A stretch of 39,028 nucleotides of DNA from Candidatus Aminicenantota bacterium. Its GTDB lineage: Bacteria; Acidobacteriota; Aminicenantia; Aminicenantales; UBA4085. Positions 14,373 through 22,953 of the stretch are shown piece by piece. Within the stretch, counting starts at the first letter, position 1; each line of letters begins with the position of its first letter. Under the pieces are notes generated by a model. That model made no database searches and was not told where the DNA came from. It saw only the letters and a list, made by a program, of their open reading frames with translations. The stretch covers positions 1 through 39,028 of the forward strand of contig JADGNV010000107.1 in assembly GCA_017883285.1 (NCBI GenBank), given 5' to 3'. The position numbers and the translations under genes were made by a program.

Positions 14373-17300
14373 ATGAAACACAAACTATTCATTTTTTTGC
14401 TCGTCATCTGTGTATCGACCGCGGGAATGGCTTTCGCCCAGATCACGCCGGAAGGGAAGATCATCGGGAAGGTTGTCGATATCCAGGGGGCTCCGCTTCC
14501 CGGCGTGAATGTCGAAGCCAAAAGCGCCCGGCTGGTCGGGAAGGCAGCCACGATTTCCGATCCCAACGGCGTTTATCGCTTGATGGCTCTCTCGTCGGGA
14601 ACCTATGATATCGTCTATTCGCTTCCGGGCTTCAAGACCCTGATCCGCAAGGGCATCATTCTGGAGCTGTCCCAGACGTTGACCCTCAACGCGGCCTTGG
14701 AACAGGCCGCCGTCGAAACCGAAGTGACGGTCGTCGGCCAGTCGCCCTTGATCGACGTCAAGAGCACGGTCAAGGGCATGACGATGTCCAAGGATATCTT
14801 CATGGCCCTTCCCCGGGGGAGGAATTTCGATTCGCTGATCAGCACCATCCCCGGCGTCCAGAGCGAGAGCATCACCGCCGGTATTTCGGTGGACGGCGCC
14901 TCCGGCGCCGAGAACATGTGGTACGCCGACGGGGCGGATATCACGGACTTCCATTACGGGGACCGCGGCCAGAGCATCGTGCTCGAGCTCCTGGACGAGG
15001 TCAAGGTGACGGCTTCGGGCTACAACGCCGAGTTCGGCGGCTCGATGGGCGGCGTCATCAACGTCATCACGAAGTCCGGAAGCAACGCGTTCCACGGCGA
15101 ATTCATGGGCTACTACGAGAACAACGAGCCGTACATGCGGGGGAAAGCCAGGACCTTCCTCGAGCGGGATCCGTACGGCAGCTACGTCTGGAATTACGTG
15201 AACTATGACGACAAGTATTATAACGGCGGGAAGGACAGGGACCACTACGACCGGTACGAAGGAGTGATCAGCCTCGGCGGCCCTATTATCAAGGACAAGC
15301 TGTGGTTCTTCGGCTCGTTCAACCCGACCTACAACCAGACGGCGGCCCAGCGGGATTTCAACCTGAGGAAAGGGCCCTTCCAGACATTCACGGCGAAAAA
15401 CACCGGCCTGGCGGCGTCGATCCGGCTCTCGGCCGCCCCGCTCACCGGCCTTCGCCTCTCGGCCAGCTTCATCAACAATTTCACCAATTACCGGGGGGCC
15501 TTGCCCACCATCTACGGCAACGGCGTCGCCGATTACCAATGGGCGAAGGAAGGGTATGATTATCCGAACGTGAGCGCCTCGCTGACCGCGGATTATTCCA
15601 TCGGCAACAACCTGCTGATCAGCTACCGGGGCGGCTGGCACGAGCAGAATCAGAACAACCAGCAGATCGCCCCTCCCAACGCCTCGACGTATTATTTCGG
15701 CAATACAAACTCCATGTTCTCCAGCGATCCCTTCTTCCTGTCCCATCCGGACCTGGTCAAGCTCACCGGCTGGACGAGCAGCACGCTGTACCAGGAGACG
15801 CAGAAATACCTGCGCGGGAAGATCAGCAACAACTTGGACGTGTCCCTTTATGCCAACTGGATGGGCGAGCACGCCTTGAAGGCCGGTGTCGGCTACAACT
15901 ATCTTTACGAGGACCGCTTCACCGGCTATACCCATCCCCGGGTGAGCGTATATTGGGGCCAATCGAACGATGATCTGGGAATCAAGGTCGGCGCCGGCGC
16001 CGATCCGTCGAGCCCGTATTACGGCAAATATGGGTACTATCTCGTCCGGAGCTCGTTCACCTCTCCCTCCGGAAGCGTCTGGAACGTCAAGAGCAACAAT
16101 CTGTCGGTTTACCTCCAGGATTCCTGGACGATCTGGAACAGGCTGACCCTCAACATCGGCGTCCGGGCCGAGAGCCAGTACATGCCGGCCTTCACGGACA
16201 ACAAGGCTTATGCGGGCTGGTCGGAGAATCCCGTCAAGTTCGGCCTGGGCGACACGATCGCCCCCCGGCTCGGAGCGACCTATGATGTCTTCGGGGACTC
16301 CAGCCTGAAGATCTTCGCCAGCTACGGGATCTACTATGACCTGATGAAGCTCTACATGGGCCAGCTCACCTTCGGCGGCACGAAGCGCGTGGAGGATTAC
16401 TACGCCCTCCAGGACCCGGATTGGACAAAGATCGCGGCGAACGGGACGATCGACGACGCGGCGAGCCAAAAGGCCGGCAACACCTATGCCGGATCCATGG
16501 ATTACCTGCCGCCTTCGCTCAACCGGGTCGATCCGGACCTGAAACCGACCGCCCAGCGGGAGATCTCGTTCGGCGCCGAGAAGAAGCTCGGGGAGGACAT
16601 CGCCTTCTCCGTCCGCTTCGTCCAGAAGCACCTGATCCGGACGATCGAGGATGTCGGCGTCTACATCACGACGGTCAATCCGACGACCGGAGCCGTGACG
16701 GTTTCCCAGGACTTCTGGATCGCCAATCCCGGTTACGGCGTCTCCTTGCCGGTCTCGCAGGGCGGAAAGTTCATCGAAGATTACTGGCCCTGTCCGAAAG
16801 CGACGAGGGAGTACTACGGCCTCAACCTCTCCCTGGAAAAGAGGTTCAGCGCCAACTGGCAGGGCGGGATCAATTACACCCTGAGCCGCGTCTACGGGGA
16901 CTATTCGGGCCTGGCCAGCTCCGATGAAGGCGGCCGGCTCGGCCCGAGCGTCGAACAGGATTTTGACCGCTGGTTCATGGGGTACGACGGCCAGGGCAAG
17001 GTGCTCGACGGCCCCCTGCCCCAGGACAGGACCCATTATGCGAAAGCGTACGGGTCTTATCGCTTCCCATTCGGGCTGACCGTAGGGGTCGTCGCCTACG
17101 GCCGGAGCGGCCTGCCCTTGACGACCAAGATCCTCTACAATTCCAAGTATTTTTACGTCAACGGGCGGGGGGACCTGGGCCGGCTGCCGTTCACCTTCTG
17201 GGCCGATGTCTATTTGGATTACGCCTTTAAGCTCGGCAATAAATTGCGGGCTTCCATCAACCTCCAGATCAACAACATCACCGACACCGGCGCGGTCCAG

Positions 17301-17486
17301 AGCGTCATCACCACCGCCGATAGGCAGAGCTTCACGGGCTATACCACACAAATCTTGGACGGAACATTTGCCCGGGACTACATGTCCATCATCGCGTCGA
17401 GGGGCATTGCCCATCCGGCGTTCAATCAGTGGGAAACCAGATTCGGCCCCTGGTCGGCGCGCCTAGGATTCAGACTCTCCTACTGA
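14373..17486 (+). CDS. TonB-dependent receptor with N-terminal carboxypeptidase-regulatory-like domain
   Basis: A 1037-residue outer-membrane protein. A signal peptide (residues 1-23, ending AGMAFAQ) is followed by a carboxypeptidase-D-regulatory-like Ig domain, about residues 29-115 (GKVVDIQGAPLPGVNVEA, then DPNGVYRLMALSSGTYDI), a plug with ETEVTVVGQSPLIDVKS and VKVTASGYNAEFGGSMGGVI, and a large barrel ending ARLGFRLSY with a terminal aromatic. This is the Oar/CarboxypepD_reg receptor type common in Acidobacteriota, without an adjacent SusD. A GGAGGAGG site precedes the ATG; upstream in-frame codons run through the tRNA and are excluded. Substrate unknown, perhaps oligosaccharide or peptide. 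A strong terminator follows 28 bases after the stop. Confidence 0.93.
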   Translation: MKHKLFIFLLVICVSTAGMAFAQITPEGKIIGKVVDIQGAPLPGVNVEAKSARLVGKAATISDPNGVYRLMALSSGTYDIVYSLPGFKTLIRKGIILELSQTLTLNAALEQAAVETEVTVVGQSPLIDVKSTVKGMTMSKDIFMALPRGRNFDSLISTIPGVQSESITAGISVDGASGAENMWYADGADITDFHYGDRGQSIVLELLDEVKVTASGYNAEFGGSMGGVINVITKSGSNAFHGEFMGYYENNEPYMRGKARTFLERDPYGSYVWNYVNYDDKYYNGGKDRDHYDRYEGVISLGGPIIKDKLWFFGSFNPTYNQTAAQRDFNLRKGPFQTFTAKNTGLAASIRLSAAPLTGLRLSASFINNFTNYRGALPTIYGNGVADYQWAKEGYDYPNVSASLTADYSIGNNLLISYRGGWHEQNQNNQQIAPPNASTYYFGNTNSMFSSDPFFLSHPDLVKLTGWTSSTLYQETQKYLRGKISNNLDVSLYANWMGEHALKAGVGYNYLYEDRFTGYTHPRVSVYWGQSNDDLGIKVGAGADPSSPYYGKYGYYLVRSSFTSPSGSVWNVKSNNLSVYLQDSWTIWNRLTLNIGVRAESQYMPAFTDNKAYAGWSENPVKFGLGDTIAPRLGATYDVFGDSSLKIFASYGIYYDLMKLYMGQLTFGGTKRVEDYYALQDPDWTKIAANGTIDDAASQKAGNTYAGSMDYLPPSLNRVDPDLKPTAQREISFGAEKKLGEDIAFSVRFVQKHLIRTIEDVGVYITTVNPTTGAVTVSQDFWIANPGYGVSLPVSQGGKFIEDYWPCPKATREYYGLNLSLEKRFSANWQGGINYTLSRVYGDYSGLASSDEGGRLGPSVEQDFDRWFMGYDGQGKVLDGPLPQDRTHYAKAYGSYRFPFGLTVGVVAYGRSGLPLTTKILYNSKYFYVNGRGDLGRLPFTFWADVYLDYAFKLGNKLRASINLQINNITDTGAVQSVITTADRQSFTGYTTQILDGTFARDYMSIIASRGIAHPAFNQWETRFGPWSARLGFRLSY

Positions 17487-17513
17487 CCAGATCGCGGCGG
17501 AAGCAGCACCTCA

Positions 17514-17550
17514 AAGAGCCCGTTCTTCCTAGGAAGGACGGGCTCTTTTC
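17514..17550 (+). terminator. Rho-independent terminator after the TonB receptor
   Basis: Arms AAGAGCCCGTTCTTCC (17514-17529) and GGAAGGACGGGCTCTT (17532-17547) pair over 16 positions with one G-U, followed by TTTC. The A-run before and T-run after could make it work in both directions. Confidence 0.9.
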
Positions 17551-17554
17551 TTGT

Positions 17555-18080
17555 TATCCCCCGGATAATTTCGGCTGGTCGGAACTTGTCGGATTCGTCG
17601 CCGGTCCCTGGAAAATTATTCAGGCCCCCCGCCCCGAATTCTACAATCTGGAGAACGATCCCGGCGAGAGCAAAAACATCTTTGGGTCATCGGCACAAAA
17701 AGCCGGCGAATTATCCAATCAACTCAGAAAGGAAATTCTCCGCTTGAGTTCCGGCGTTAAACCCTCAAAGTGTCGATGCCCTGACCGTCTGTGCCAGCAT
17801 CCTTGATACGGCGGGCAAGAAGGACGAGACCCGCTCTTACTATGAGCGCGCCCTGGCCATTGAGCCGGAAAGCCGGCACTTGAGAACGAGCTATGCGGGG
17901 AATCTTGCTTCCGTCGGCCAATTGAGAGAAGCGATCAACATTTACGAAACATTGATCTCCGATTTTCCAGAAGAGCAAGCCTTTTATCAGTTCACCGGCA
18001 TCGCTTTTTCTTACCTCGGCGAGTTCGACCGGGCGATTTCTCTCTTTGAACAGGCCTTAGCCATCAAGATCAGGGCTTGA
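17555..18080 (+). pseudogene. Remnant of a sulfatase-TPR fusion gene
   Basis: Two pieces in different frames. From 17555 one frame reads YPPDNFGWSELVGFVAGPWK, then IIQAPRPEFYNLENDPGE, the C-terminal signature of arylsulfatase-type hydrolases. Around 17750-17765 the meaningful frame shifts and continues as ALNPQSVDALTVCASILD, then TPR-type repeats (SYYERALAIEPESR; EAINIYETLISDFPEEQAFY; AISLFEQALAIKIRA) to a stop at 18080. Sulfatases with C-terminal TPRs are known as single long proteins, so this is most simply one gene that lost its catalytic N-terminal part, acquired a frameshift and perhaps an internal deletion. It begins immediately after the receptor terminator. There is no start codon with a ribosome site. 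Confidence 0.75.
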
Positions 18081-18152
18081 AGAGCATGCCGGGACAAGCG
18101 AGAAACGACAGAATCTCCCGGGCGAAGATCTCCGCCGGACGCTTAGGGGGAA

Positions 18153-18416
18153 TTATTCGAAGAGGGGGCCGCGCTCGTCGAGCCACTTGTTCTTGAAATA
18201 CCACAGGACGTCCTGACGGCGTCCTTCCAGCCGTTCGAGGCGGCCCGCGATCCGCGCGAGGCGGGTCCGGATCCATTTGATGCGGCCGGGGCCGATATCC
18301 GTACGCTCGAGCCGCATCCGGAGCCGCAGGGACCTGCGGACATTCCGGAACGTCCGCCGCCCGATCTTTTCTTCCTTCAAAATCATCATCAGCGCGCTCA
18401 AGCCTTCCGTTCTCAT
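18153..18416 (-). CDS. Small basic hypothetical protein
   Basis: An 87-residue open frame, very rich in Arg and Lys, beginning MRTEGLSALMMILKEEKIGR and ending KNKWLDERGPLFE. I do not recognise a family. The helical, charged middle (RLARIAGRLERLEGRRQDVL) could form a coiled coil. A GAGGGG stretch lies at a reasonable distance before the ATG, which favours expression, but it sits in a stretch of gene debris and could itself be a degraded or chance frame. Confidence 0.4.
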   Translation of the reverse strand: MRTEGLSALMMILKEEKIGRRTFRNVRRSLRLRMRLERTDIGPGRIKWIRTRLARIAGRLERLEGRRQDVLWYFKNKWLDERGPLFE

Positions 18417-18544
18417 GGTTTTCCCCTCGATAATCCCGAATTACAGTAGGAATTATAGGCCTTCGTCCGGATACTGTCAAGGCGCGGCAGGCGCGGGGGG
18501 GACCGTTGGGGGCGGCCCGCGGCGGGGCCTCCGCGGAGAAAGGC
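18417..18544. other. Intergenic spacer with no recognisable feature
   Basis: Between the small basic ORF and the MFS remnant I see no gene, terminator or repeat. Confidence 0.4.
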
Positions 18545-18757
18545 TCACGGCTTTTTGACGGGTTCGAGATTCTCGTCGAGGGGCGTCATCCGGGGCATGA
18601 TGACGTGGATGGCGAGCAGCGCGATGGGATAGAGCAAGCCGGCAATGAGGAAAGCGTAAAAATAGCCCCGGGGCCCGCTCTTGTCCAGGACCTTCCCCAG
18701 GCCCAGGTCGGCCGCGATGCCGGCCAGGGCGCCGAGGTTCCCGCCTACATTACTACA
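18545..18757 (-). pseudogene. C-terminal remnant of an MFS transporter
   Basis: The frame reads SNVGGNLGALAGIAADLGLG, then GYFYAFLIAGLLYPIALLAI (one clear membrane helix), and ends MPRMTPLDENLEPVKKP. The GGNLG motif and final helix resemble the last two segments of hexuronate/sugar-acid MFS carriers. The other ten or so helices are missing; the sequence upstream of about 18757 is unrelated and leads within about 35 bases to the stop of the next gene. It is 5'-truncated and has no plausible start. Confidence 0.65.
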
Positions 18758-18790
18758 AAACGGCCGCGGCGTCCTCACGCCCGCGCCGGC

Positions 18791-20068
18791 TCAGCCGAAG
18801 AGGCGGGCGATCGTTTCCTCGGTCGCCTCGTGACGCTTCAAGACGACGCGGGGCGCGAGGCGGTGGATCGGAAATTCCCCGAACAGGCGCTTCTTCCCGC
18901 CGCCCGTTACATTCAGGAGGACCATCTCCTGCGGATCGATGAGCTTCCGGTCCGCGGCCTGCTTGAGCGCCCCCACGGCCACGGCCGCGGCTGGATCAAG
19001 GTCGATGCCCTCGAGCCGTTCGAAGAGCGCCGCCGCGGTGGAGGCTTCTTCGTTCGTCACGGCGTACATCCTGCCCCCCGTCTCCGTGAGGGCATCGAAC
19101 ACGCCGCCCTTGATCCCGTAGGGCGGTTTGCGGTTGGAGAGCACGACGGCCGACACGCGGGCCAGCCGAGCCTTGAGCTCGTCCTCGGCGACGTCCAAAA
19201 GGGCGCGCGAGCCGGCCGCCCAGGCGTCGGTCATGGGGGTGAAGGGATGGTTCTGGGCGAGGTGAAGCTTCATCTTCGCCGCGCCGAACCGACCGTCCGC
19301 GAGCAGGCGGCCGGCGGCCTCCCAGGCGGCGATCCCGCCCGTGCCGGAGCCGACTGCCTGGAAATAATGATCGGGGATCCGCCCCGCCCGTTCGGCGGCG
19401 GCCAGCAGGGCCGTTCCCATGCCGTCGCGGCGGGCAACGTTTTTCGCCCCGCCCTCGGCCGCGTAACCGGGACGACGGGCGATCATGTCGGCGACCTGGA
19501 TGGCATCGAAGTAGTCGGCGCCGTCATCCACGCCGACGAGCGTCACCGCGTCCGAGAACGGATGCGTGGACCACAGGTTGTCCAGGCCGGCTTCATGGAC
19601 GACAAGCACCAGGGGGATATCGTTCCGGGAGCAGATCTCGGCGAACGCCCGGGCCGTGTTGCCCGCGGACGCGACGACAAGCGTCCGGCCGCCGCCTGCG
19701 AACCGGGAGCAGACCGGAGGAGCTTCGAGCTCCTTGAACGTGCAGGTTTTCATCTCCGCGCCGCGCTCGGGCCAATACCCGGAGAAGACGATCCACAGGT
19801 TCTCGAGTCCGAGCGCCCGGCCGAGCTTTTCGGAAGGAAAGGCGACCGGAACGCCGCTATTGGTCACCGGGCGGCGCAGGGGAAGCCAGTCGCCGAACCG
19901 GAACATGCCGGCCGCGCCGCCGCGGACGGCGATCTGCCGGGCGGCATAGTGGGCGCGCAGGAAGGCGGGGCCGTGCAACTCATCGCAGGCCAGCCGTTGG
20001 TCGTCCTCGGAGAACGTCTTGCCGCATTCCACGCAGCCGAGCGTATAGGAAGTCGGATGGAATTCCAT
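18791..20068 (-). CDS. Cysteate synthase-like / threonine synthase-paralogous PLP enzyme
   Basis: A 425-residue fold-type II PLP enzyme. Near the N-terminus is a cysteine pair CVECGK and a further Cys in LACDELHG. The PLP lysine is probably in MKTCTFKELEA (replacing the usual GSFKDRG of threonine synthase); SAGNTARAF is the substrate loop and GSGTGGIAAWEA the phosphate-binding loop. The block FSGYWPERGAEMKTCTFKEL is what I associate with cysteate synthase, which makes L-cysteate from phosphoserine and sulfite for coenzyme M in some methanogens. A role in sulfonate metabolism here is inference, and no other coenzyme M gene is nearby. A divergent threonine synthase remains possible. Confidence 0.7.
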   Translation of the reverse strand: MEFHPTSYTLGCVECGKTFSEDDQRLACDELHGPAFLRAHYAARQIAVRGGAAGMFRFGDWLPLRRPVTNSGVPVAFPSEKLGRALGLENLWIVFSGYWPERGAEMKTCTFKELEAPPVCSRFAGGGRTLVVASAGNTARAFAEICSRNDIPLVLVVHEAGLDNLWSTHPFSDAVTLVGVDDGADYFDAIQVADMIARRPGYAAEGGAKNVARRDGMGTALLAAAERAGRIPDHYFQAVGSGTGGIAAWEAAGRLLADGRFGAAKMKLHLAQNHPFTPMTDAWAAGSRALLDVAEDELKARLARVSAVVLSNRKPPYGIKGGVFDALTETGGRMYAVTNEEASTAAALFERLEGIDLDPAAAVAVGALKQAADRKLIDPQEMVLLNVTGGGKKRLFGEFPIHRLAPRVVLKRHEATEETIARLFG

Positions 20069-20167
20069 GAGATTGTCTTCTTTCTTTCGGAAATTCCATG
20101 GAATTCTATATGACCCCGGTCGAAAAGAAAAGCCTGGGGCGGGGTTTCCTGGATTTTCCGGACCAGA

Positions 20168-20803
20168 TTACTTCTTCACCGCGGGCGCGGGCTTCTCCTC
20201 GGCCGGGGCCTTCTTGACGATCTTTCCGGCGGGGTCGATCGTCACACCCATCTTCTTGTCCTTGACCTGGAGGGAAAGCTCGAAGGACTTCGCTCCGTCC
20301 TTGGTCAGGATCTCGGCTTTGAGGACCTTCGCACCCGGATAGTCCTTGGCCAATGTCTTCTGGACGGCTTCGGGCAGATTTTCCGGCGCGGTCGTCTCTT
20401 CCATCTCGATCACCTTGCCGTCGACCGAATAGATGAGGTCGCGATTGAGTTTTCCGTCGACGCTCTCGACCTCGAACTGGGTCACGCCGTTCTCCACTTC
20501 TTTGCTCGCTCCTTTGATCTCGGCCTTGGGATAGGAGGCCTTGAACGCGGCGAGGACCGCCTCGGGCAGGACTTTCAGGTCGAGCGCGGCGGGTTTGGCT
20601 TCGGCCTTTTCGCCGGCCTCTTCCTTTTCCTCGCCCTCTTCCTTCGCTTCCTTCTTCTCGACGGCTTCCTTCTTCTCGGTGTCCCCCGCTTTGGCCTTGA
20701 CCTCGGGTTTTTCCGCCGCCGCTTCCTTCGCCTTTTCCTTGCACCCGACCGCGAACAGGAAGGCCGTCGCGATCAGGAGCGCCGCCAAACTTTTGAGTTT
20801 CAT
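20168..20803 (-). CDS. Lipoprotein with PepSY-like domain
   Basis: A 211-residue probable lipoprotein. The signal peptide MKLKSLAALLIATAFLFAVG leads to Cys21 (lipobox AVGC). Residues 22-70 are a Lys/Glu/Ala-rich linker, unusually repetitive. The C-terminal part has two PepSY-like (BLIP-fold) repeats: LPEAVLAAFKASYPKAEIKG with ENGVTQFEVE, then LPEAVQKTLAKDYPGAKVLK with GAKSFELSLQVKDKKMGV. Such domains occur in periplasmic proteins next to OmpR-type two-component genes. Here it follows the kinase gene by 71 bases on the same strand with its own AAGGAG site, so it may be co-expressed with, or feed back on, that system. Biochemical function is not known. Confidence 0.82.
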   Translation of the reverse strand: MKLKSLAALLIATAFLFAVGCKEKAKEAAAEKPEVKAKAGDTEKKEAVEKKEAKEEGEEKEEAGEKAEAKPAALDLKVLPEAVLAAFKASYPKAEIKGASKEVENGVTQFEVESVDGKLNRDLIYSVDGKVIEMEETTAPENLPEAVQKTLAKDYPGAKVLKAEILTKDGAKSFELSLQVKDKKMGVTIDPAGKIVKKAPAEEKPAPAVKK

Positions 20804-20874
20804 TTTCGACTCCTTTTACGAGATTTTATCCGCGGGATCAACGGGACCCATTCGGTATTCCCTATCCGCGCCGT

Positions 20875-22218
20875 TCATTTCGGCAGGACGATCCGGAAGG
20901 TGCTCCCCTGGCCCTCCCTGCTCTCCAATTCGATGCGGCCGCCGTTCGCCTCGATCGCCCATTTGGCGATCGCCAGGCCCAGACCAACGCCGCCGGCATC
21001 CCGCGGCCTGTCCTTTTCGACGCGGTAGAAGCGGTCAAAGATCTTGTCCTGGTGGTCCGCGGGAATACCCGGACCGCTGTCGCGAACCTCGATGCCGACG
21101 ACGCCGGGCCGGTCCTCGACGACGACGGCGATCATCCCGCCGGGGGGCGTGAACTTGATGGCGTTGTCCAGGATGTTGACCATGGCCTGCCGGAGAAGGT
21201 CCCCGTCCACGGGAATTTGGATGCCGCTCGCCAGGTCCGCAGTCAGCTTCTGGTTCCGTTCCTCGGCCAGGACGCGCATGTCCTCCACGGCCTTGCCGAC
21301 CAGGGCCCCGATGTCGGTGGGTTTCCGATTCACCTGGAAGCGGCCGCTGTCCGCCCGGGTCAGGACGAGGAGGCTCTCGACGAGATTCGTAAGCCGGGAC
21401 GTCTCCTCGAGCATGCTTCCGATCCGGTCGCGGTAGGCCGCGGTGTCTAGGTTTTCCTGCAGGGCGACCTCGCCGACGCTTTGGAGCGCCGTCAGAGGCG
21501 TGCGGAGCTCATGCGACGCGTCGGCCGTGAACCGCTGCAGCCGCTCGAAAGCGTTCTGCAGGCGGGTCAGGGTCTGATTGAAGACCGCCGCCAGCTTTCC
21601 GAATTCATCGTCCGGATTCGCCACCGACAGCCGTTCCGAGAGATTCTCCGCGCCGATCTTCGCAGCCTGCCGGGCCATGGCCCCCACGGGCGCGAGCAGG
21701 CGCCCCGCCAATACGTAACCGCCCAGCGCCGCGAGGAGCAGGGCGGCAGGCAAGGCCAGATAGAGAATCGCGAGCAGCGTTTGGAGGGTGTTCCAGACGG
21801 ACTCCTCGTCCTGGGCCACGACGAGGAATCGGTCGCTTTTGACCGGCTCCGCGAGGAGGCGGAACCGCCCGCCGTCCCGCGATCGCTCGGTCCGGATCCC
21901 GGCGGCCGGAACGCCGGAGGGCTCCGGCAACCCGGCCTTCCGGAAGGACGCGCTCCGGAAGACGAGGGCGCCGCCCTGAAAGACTTCAAACAAGGAAGGC
22001 GCGCCTTGGGACTCGATATCGCTGAAGCTCCCTGCGTCCTCGGCCACCTCGATCGCGAACGCCGCGAACTCCTTGGCCATCCCCCGGTCGAACTGCCGGA
22101 ACAGCCGGTCCTTGACGAAGAGAAAGACCGCAAGCGAAAACGCCAGCACGATCAGGGCCAGGGCCAACGTGTACCAAATGGTGAGGCGCAGGCGGACGCT
22201 CGACGCGGGGATCTTCAT
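20875..22218 (-). CDS. Sensor histidine kinase
   Basis: A 447-residue inner-membrane kinase partner of the upstream response regulator. First membrane helix about residues 12-32 (YTLALALIVLAFSLAVFLFV), a periplasmic domain of about 125 residues with EDEESVWNT-like acidic stretches, a second helix about 160-182 (LLAILYLALPAALLLAALGG), HAMP (about 183-235), the H-box FTADASHELRTPLTAL with the phospho-His near 240, then N (NILDNAIKFTPPGG), G1 (VRDSGPGIP), F (IFDRFYRV) and G2 (GGVGLGLAIAK) boxes. All kinase residues are intact. Its start overlaps the regulator stop by four bases (ATGA). The stimulus is unknown. Confidence 0.93.
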   Translation of the reverse strand: MKIPASSVRLRLTIWYTLALALIVLAFSLAVFLFVKDRLFRQFDRGMAKEFAAFAIEVAEDAGSFSDIESQGAPSLFEVFQGGALVFRSASFRKAGLPEPSGVPAAGIRTERSRDGGRFRLLAEPVKSDRFLVVAQDEESVWNTLQTLLAILYLALPAALLLAALGGYVLAGRLLAPVGAMARQAAKIGAENLSERLSVANPDDEFGKLAAVFNQTLTRLQNAFERLQRFTADASHELRTPLTALQSVGEVALQENLDTAAYRDRIGSMLEETSRLTNLVESLLVLTRADSGRFQVNRKPTDIGALVGKAVEDMRVLAEERNQKLTADLASGIQIPVDGDLLRQAMVNILDNAIKFTPPGGMIAVVVEDRPGVVGIEVRDSGPGIPADHQDKIFDRFYRVEKDRPRDAGGVGLGLAIAKWAIEANGGRIELESREGQGSTFRIVLPK

Positions 22219-22907
22219 TCGCCGTCCTCCTTAAGGATGAAGCCGACGCCCCGGACGGTGTGCAGGAGCCGGACGGTGAACGGCTCGTCGATCTTCTTCC
22301 GGAGCCGGGCGATGTGGACGTCGATGACGTTGTCGAGGGGCGTGGCCCGCCGCGTCTCCTTCCAGACGTCCGCGGCCAGCATCTCGCGCGTCACGACCCG
22401 CCCCTGGTTGCGGAGGAGGTATTCGAGCAGGTCGAACTCCCGGGCGGTGAGCGCGAGGGGCCGTCCGCCGCGCTCCGTCTCGCGCCGGGCCGTGTCCATT
22501 TCGAGGTCGGCCAGATTGAGCTTGACGGCCGCGCTACCCGCCACCCCCGCCCCCCGCCGAAGCAGGGCCCGGACGCGCGCCGAAAGTTCCGGAAAGGCGA
22601 ACGGCTTGATCAGGTAGTCGTCTGCACCCGCGTCCAGGCCGACGACCCGGTCTTCGACGGTATCTTTCGCCGTGAGGATGATCACCGGAGTCTGGTCCCG
22701 GCGGCCGCGGACGGCGGCGAGGATTTCGAGGCCGTCCCGGCCCGGGAGCATGAGGTCGAGGATGATCAGGTCAAAGACGCGGGTGCCGGCGAGCGAGAAG
22801 CCCTCCTCGCCGGACATCGCCACTTCGACTTCGTAGCGCTCGGATTCTAATCCTTTCTTAAGCGCCTGGGCGATCTTCCGGTCGTCTTCGATGACCAGGA
22901 TCTTCAT
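22215..22907 (-). CDS. OmpR/PhoB-family response regulator
   Basis: A 230-residue regulator. The receiver has the acidic pair IEDDRK (residues 6-11), phospho-acceptor Asp51 in LIILDLMLPGRDG, Thr in VIILTAKD and Lys in DYLIKPFAFPEL. The C-terminal winged helix is seen as RPLALTAREFDLLEYLLRNQ, VVTREMLAADVW and TPLDNVIDVHIARLRKKID, then VRLLHTVRGVGFIL. This is a CusR/QseB-like arrangement, with regulator first and kinase second, overlapping by four bases. It is a DNA-binding transcriptional regulator; the PepSY-like lipoprotein gene downstream of the kinase is a likely member of the same operon. Confidence 0.95.
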   Translation of the reverse strand: MKILVIEDDRKIAQALKKGLESERYEVEVAMSGEEGFSLAGTRVFDLIILDLMLPGRDGLEILAAVRGRRDQTPVIILTAKDTVEDRVVGLDAGADDYLIKPFAFPELSARVRALLRRGAGVAGSAAVKLNLADLEMDTARRETERGGRPLALTAREFDLLEYLLRNQGRVVTREMLAADVWKETRRATPLDNVIDVHIARLRKKIDEPFTVRLLHTVRGVGFILKEDGE

Positions 22908-22953
22908 GGCCGCTCCCGTCCCGAATATATCATCGCCGCTCCATGCACGTCCA

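Noticed and set aside
14385..17414. A 1009-codon open frame antisense to the large TonB receptor
   Set aside because: It is a high-GC mirror frame: no family signature, low-complexity composition, and the sense frame has a clear signal peptide, domains and ribosome site.
20056..20104. GGAATTCC-containing palindromes at the start of the cysteate-synthase-like gene
   Set aside because: Short, imperfectly repeated and explained partly by the first codons; too little to call an operator.
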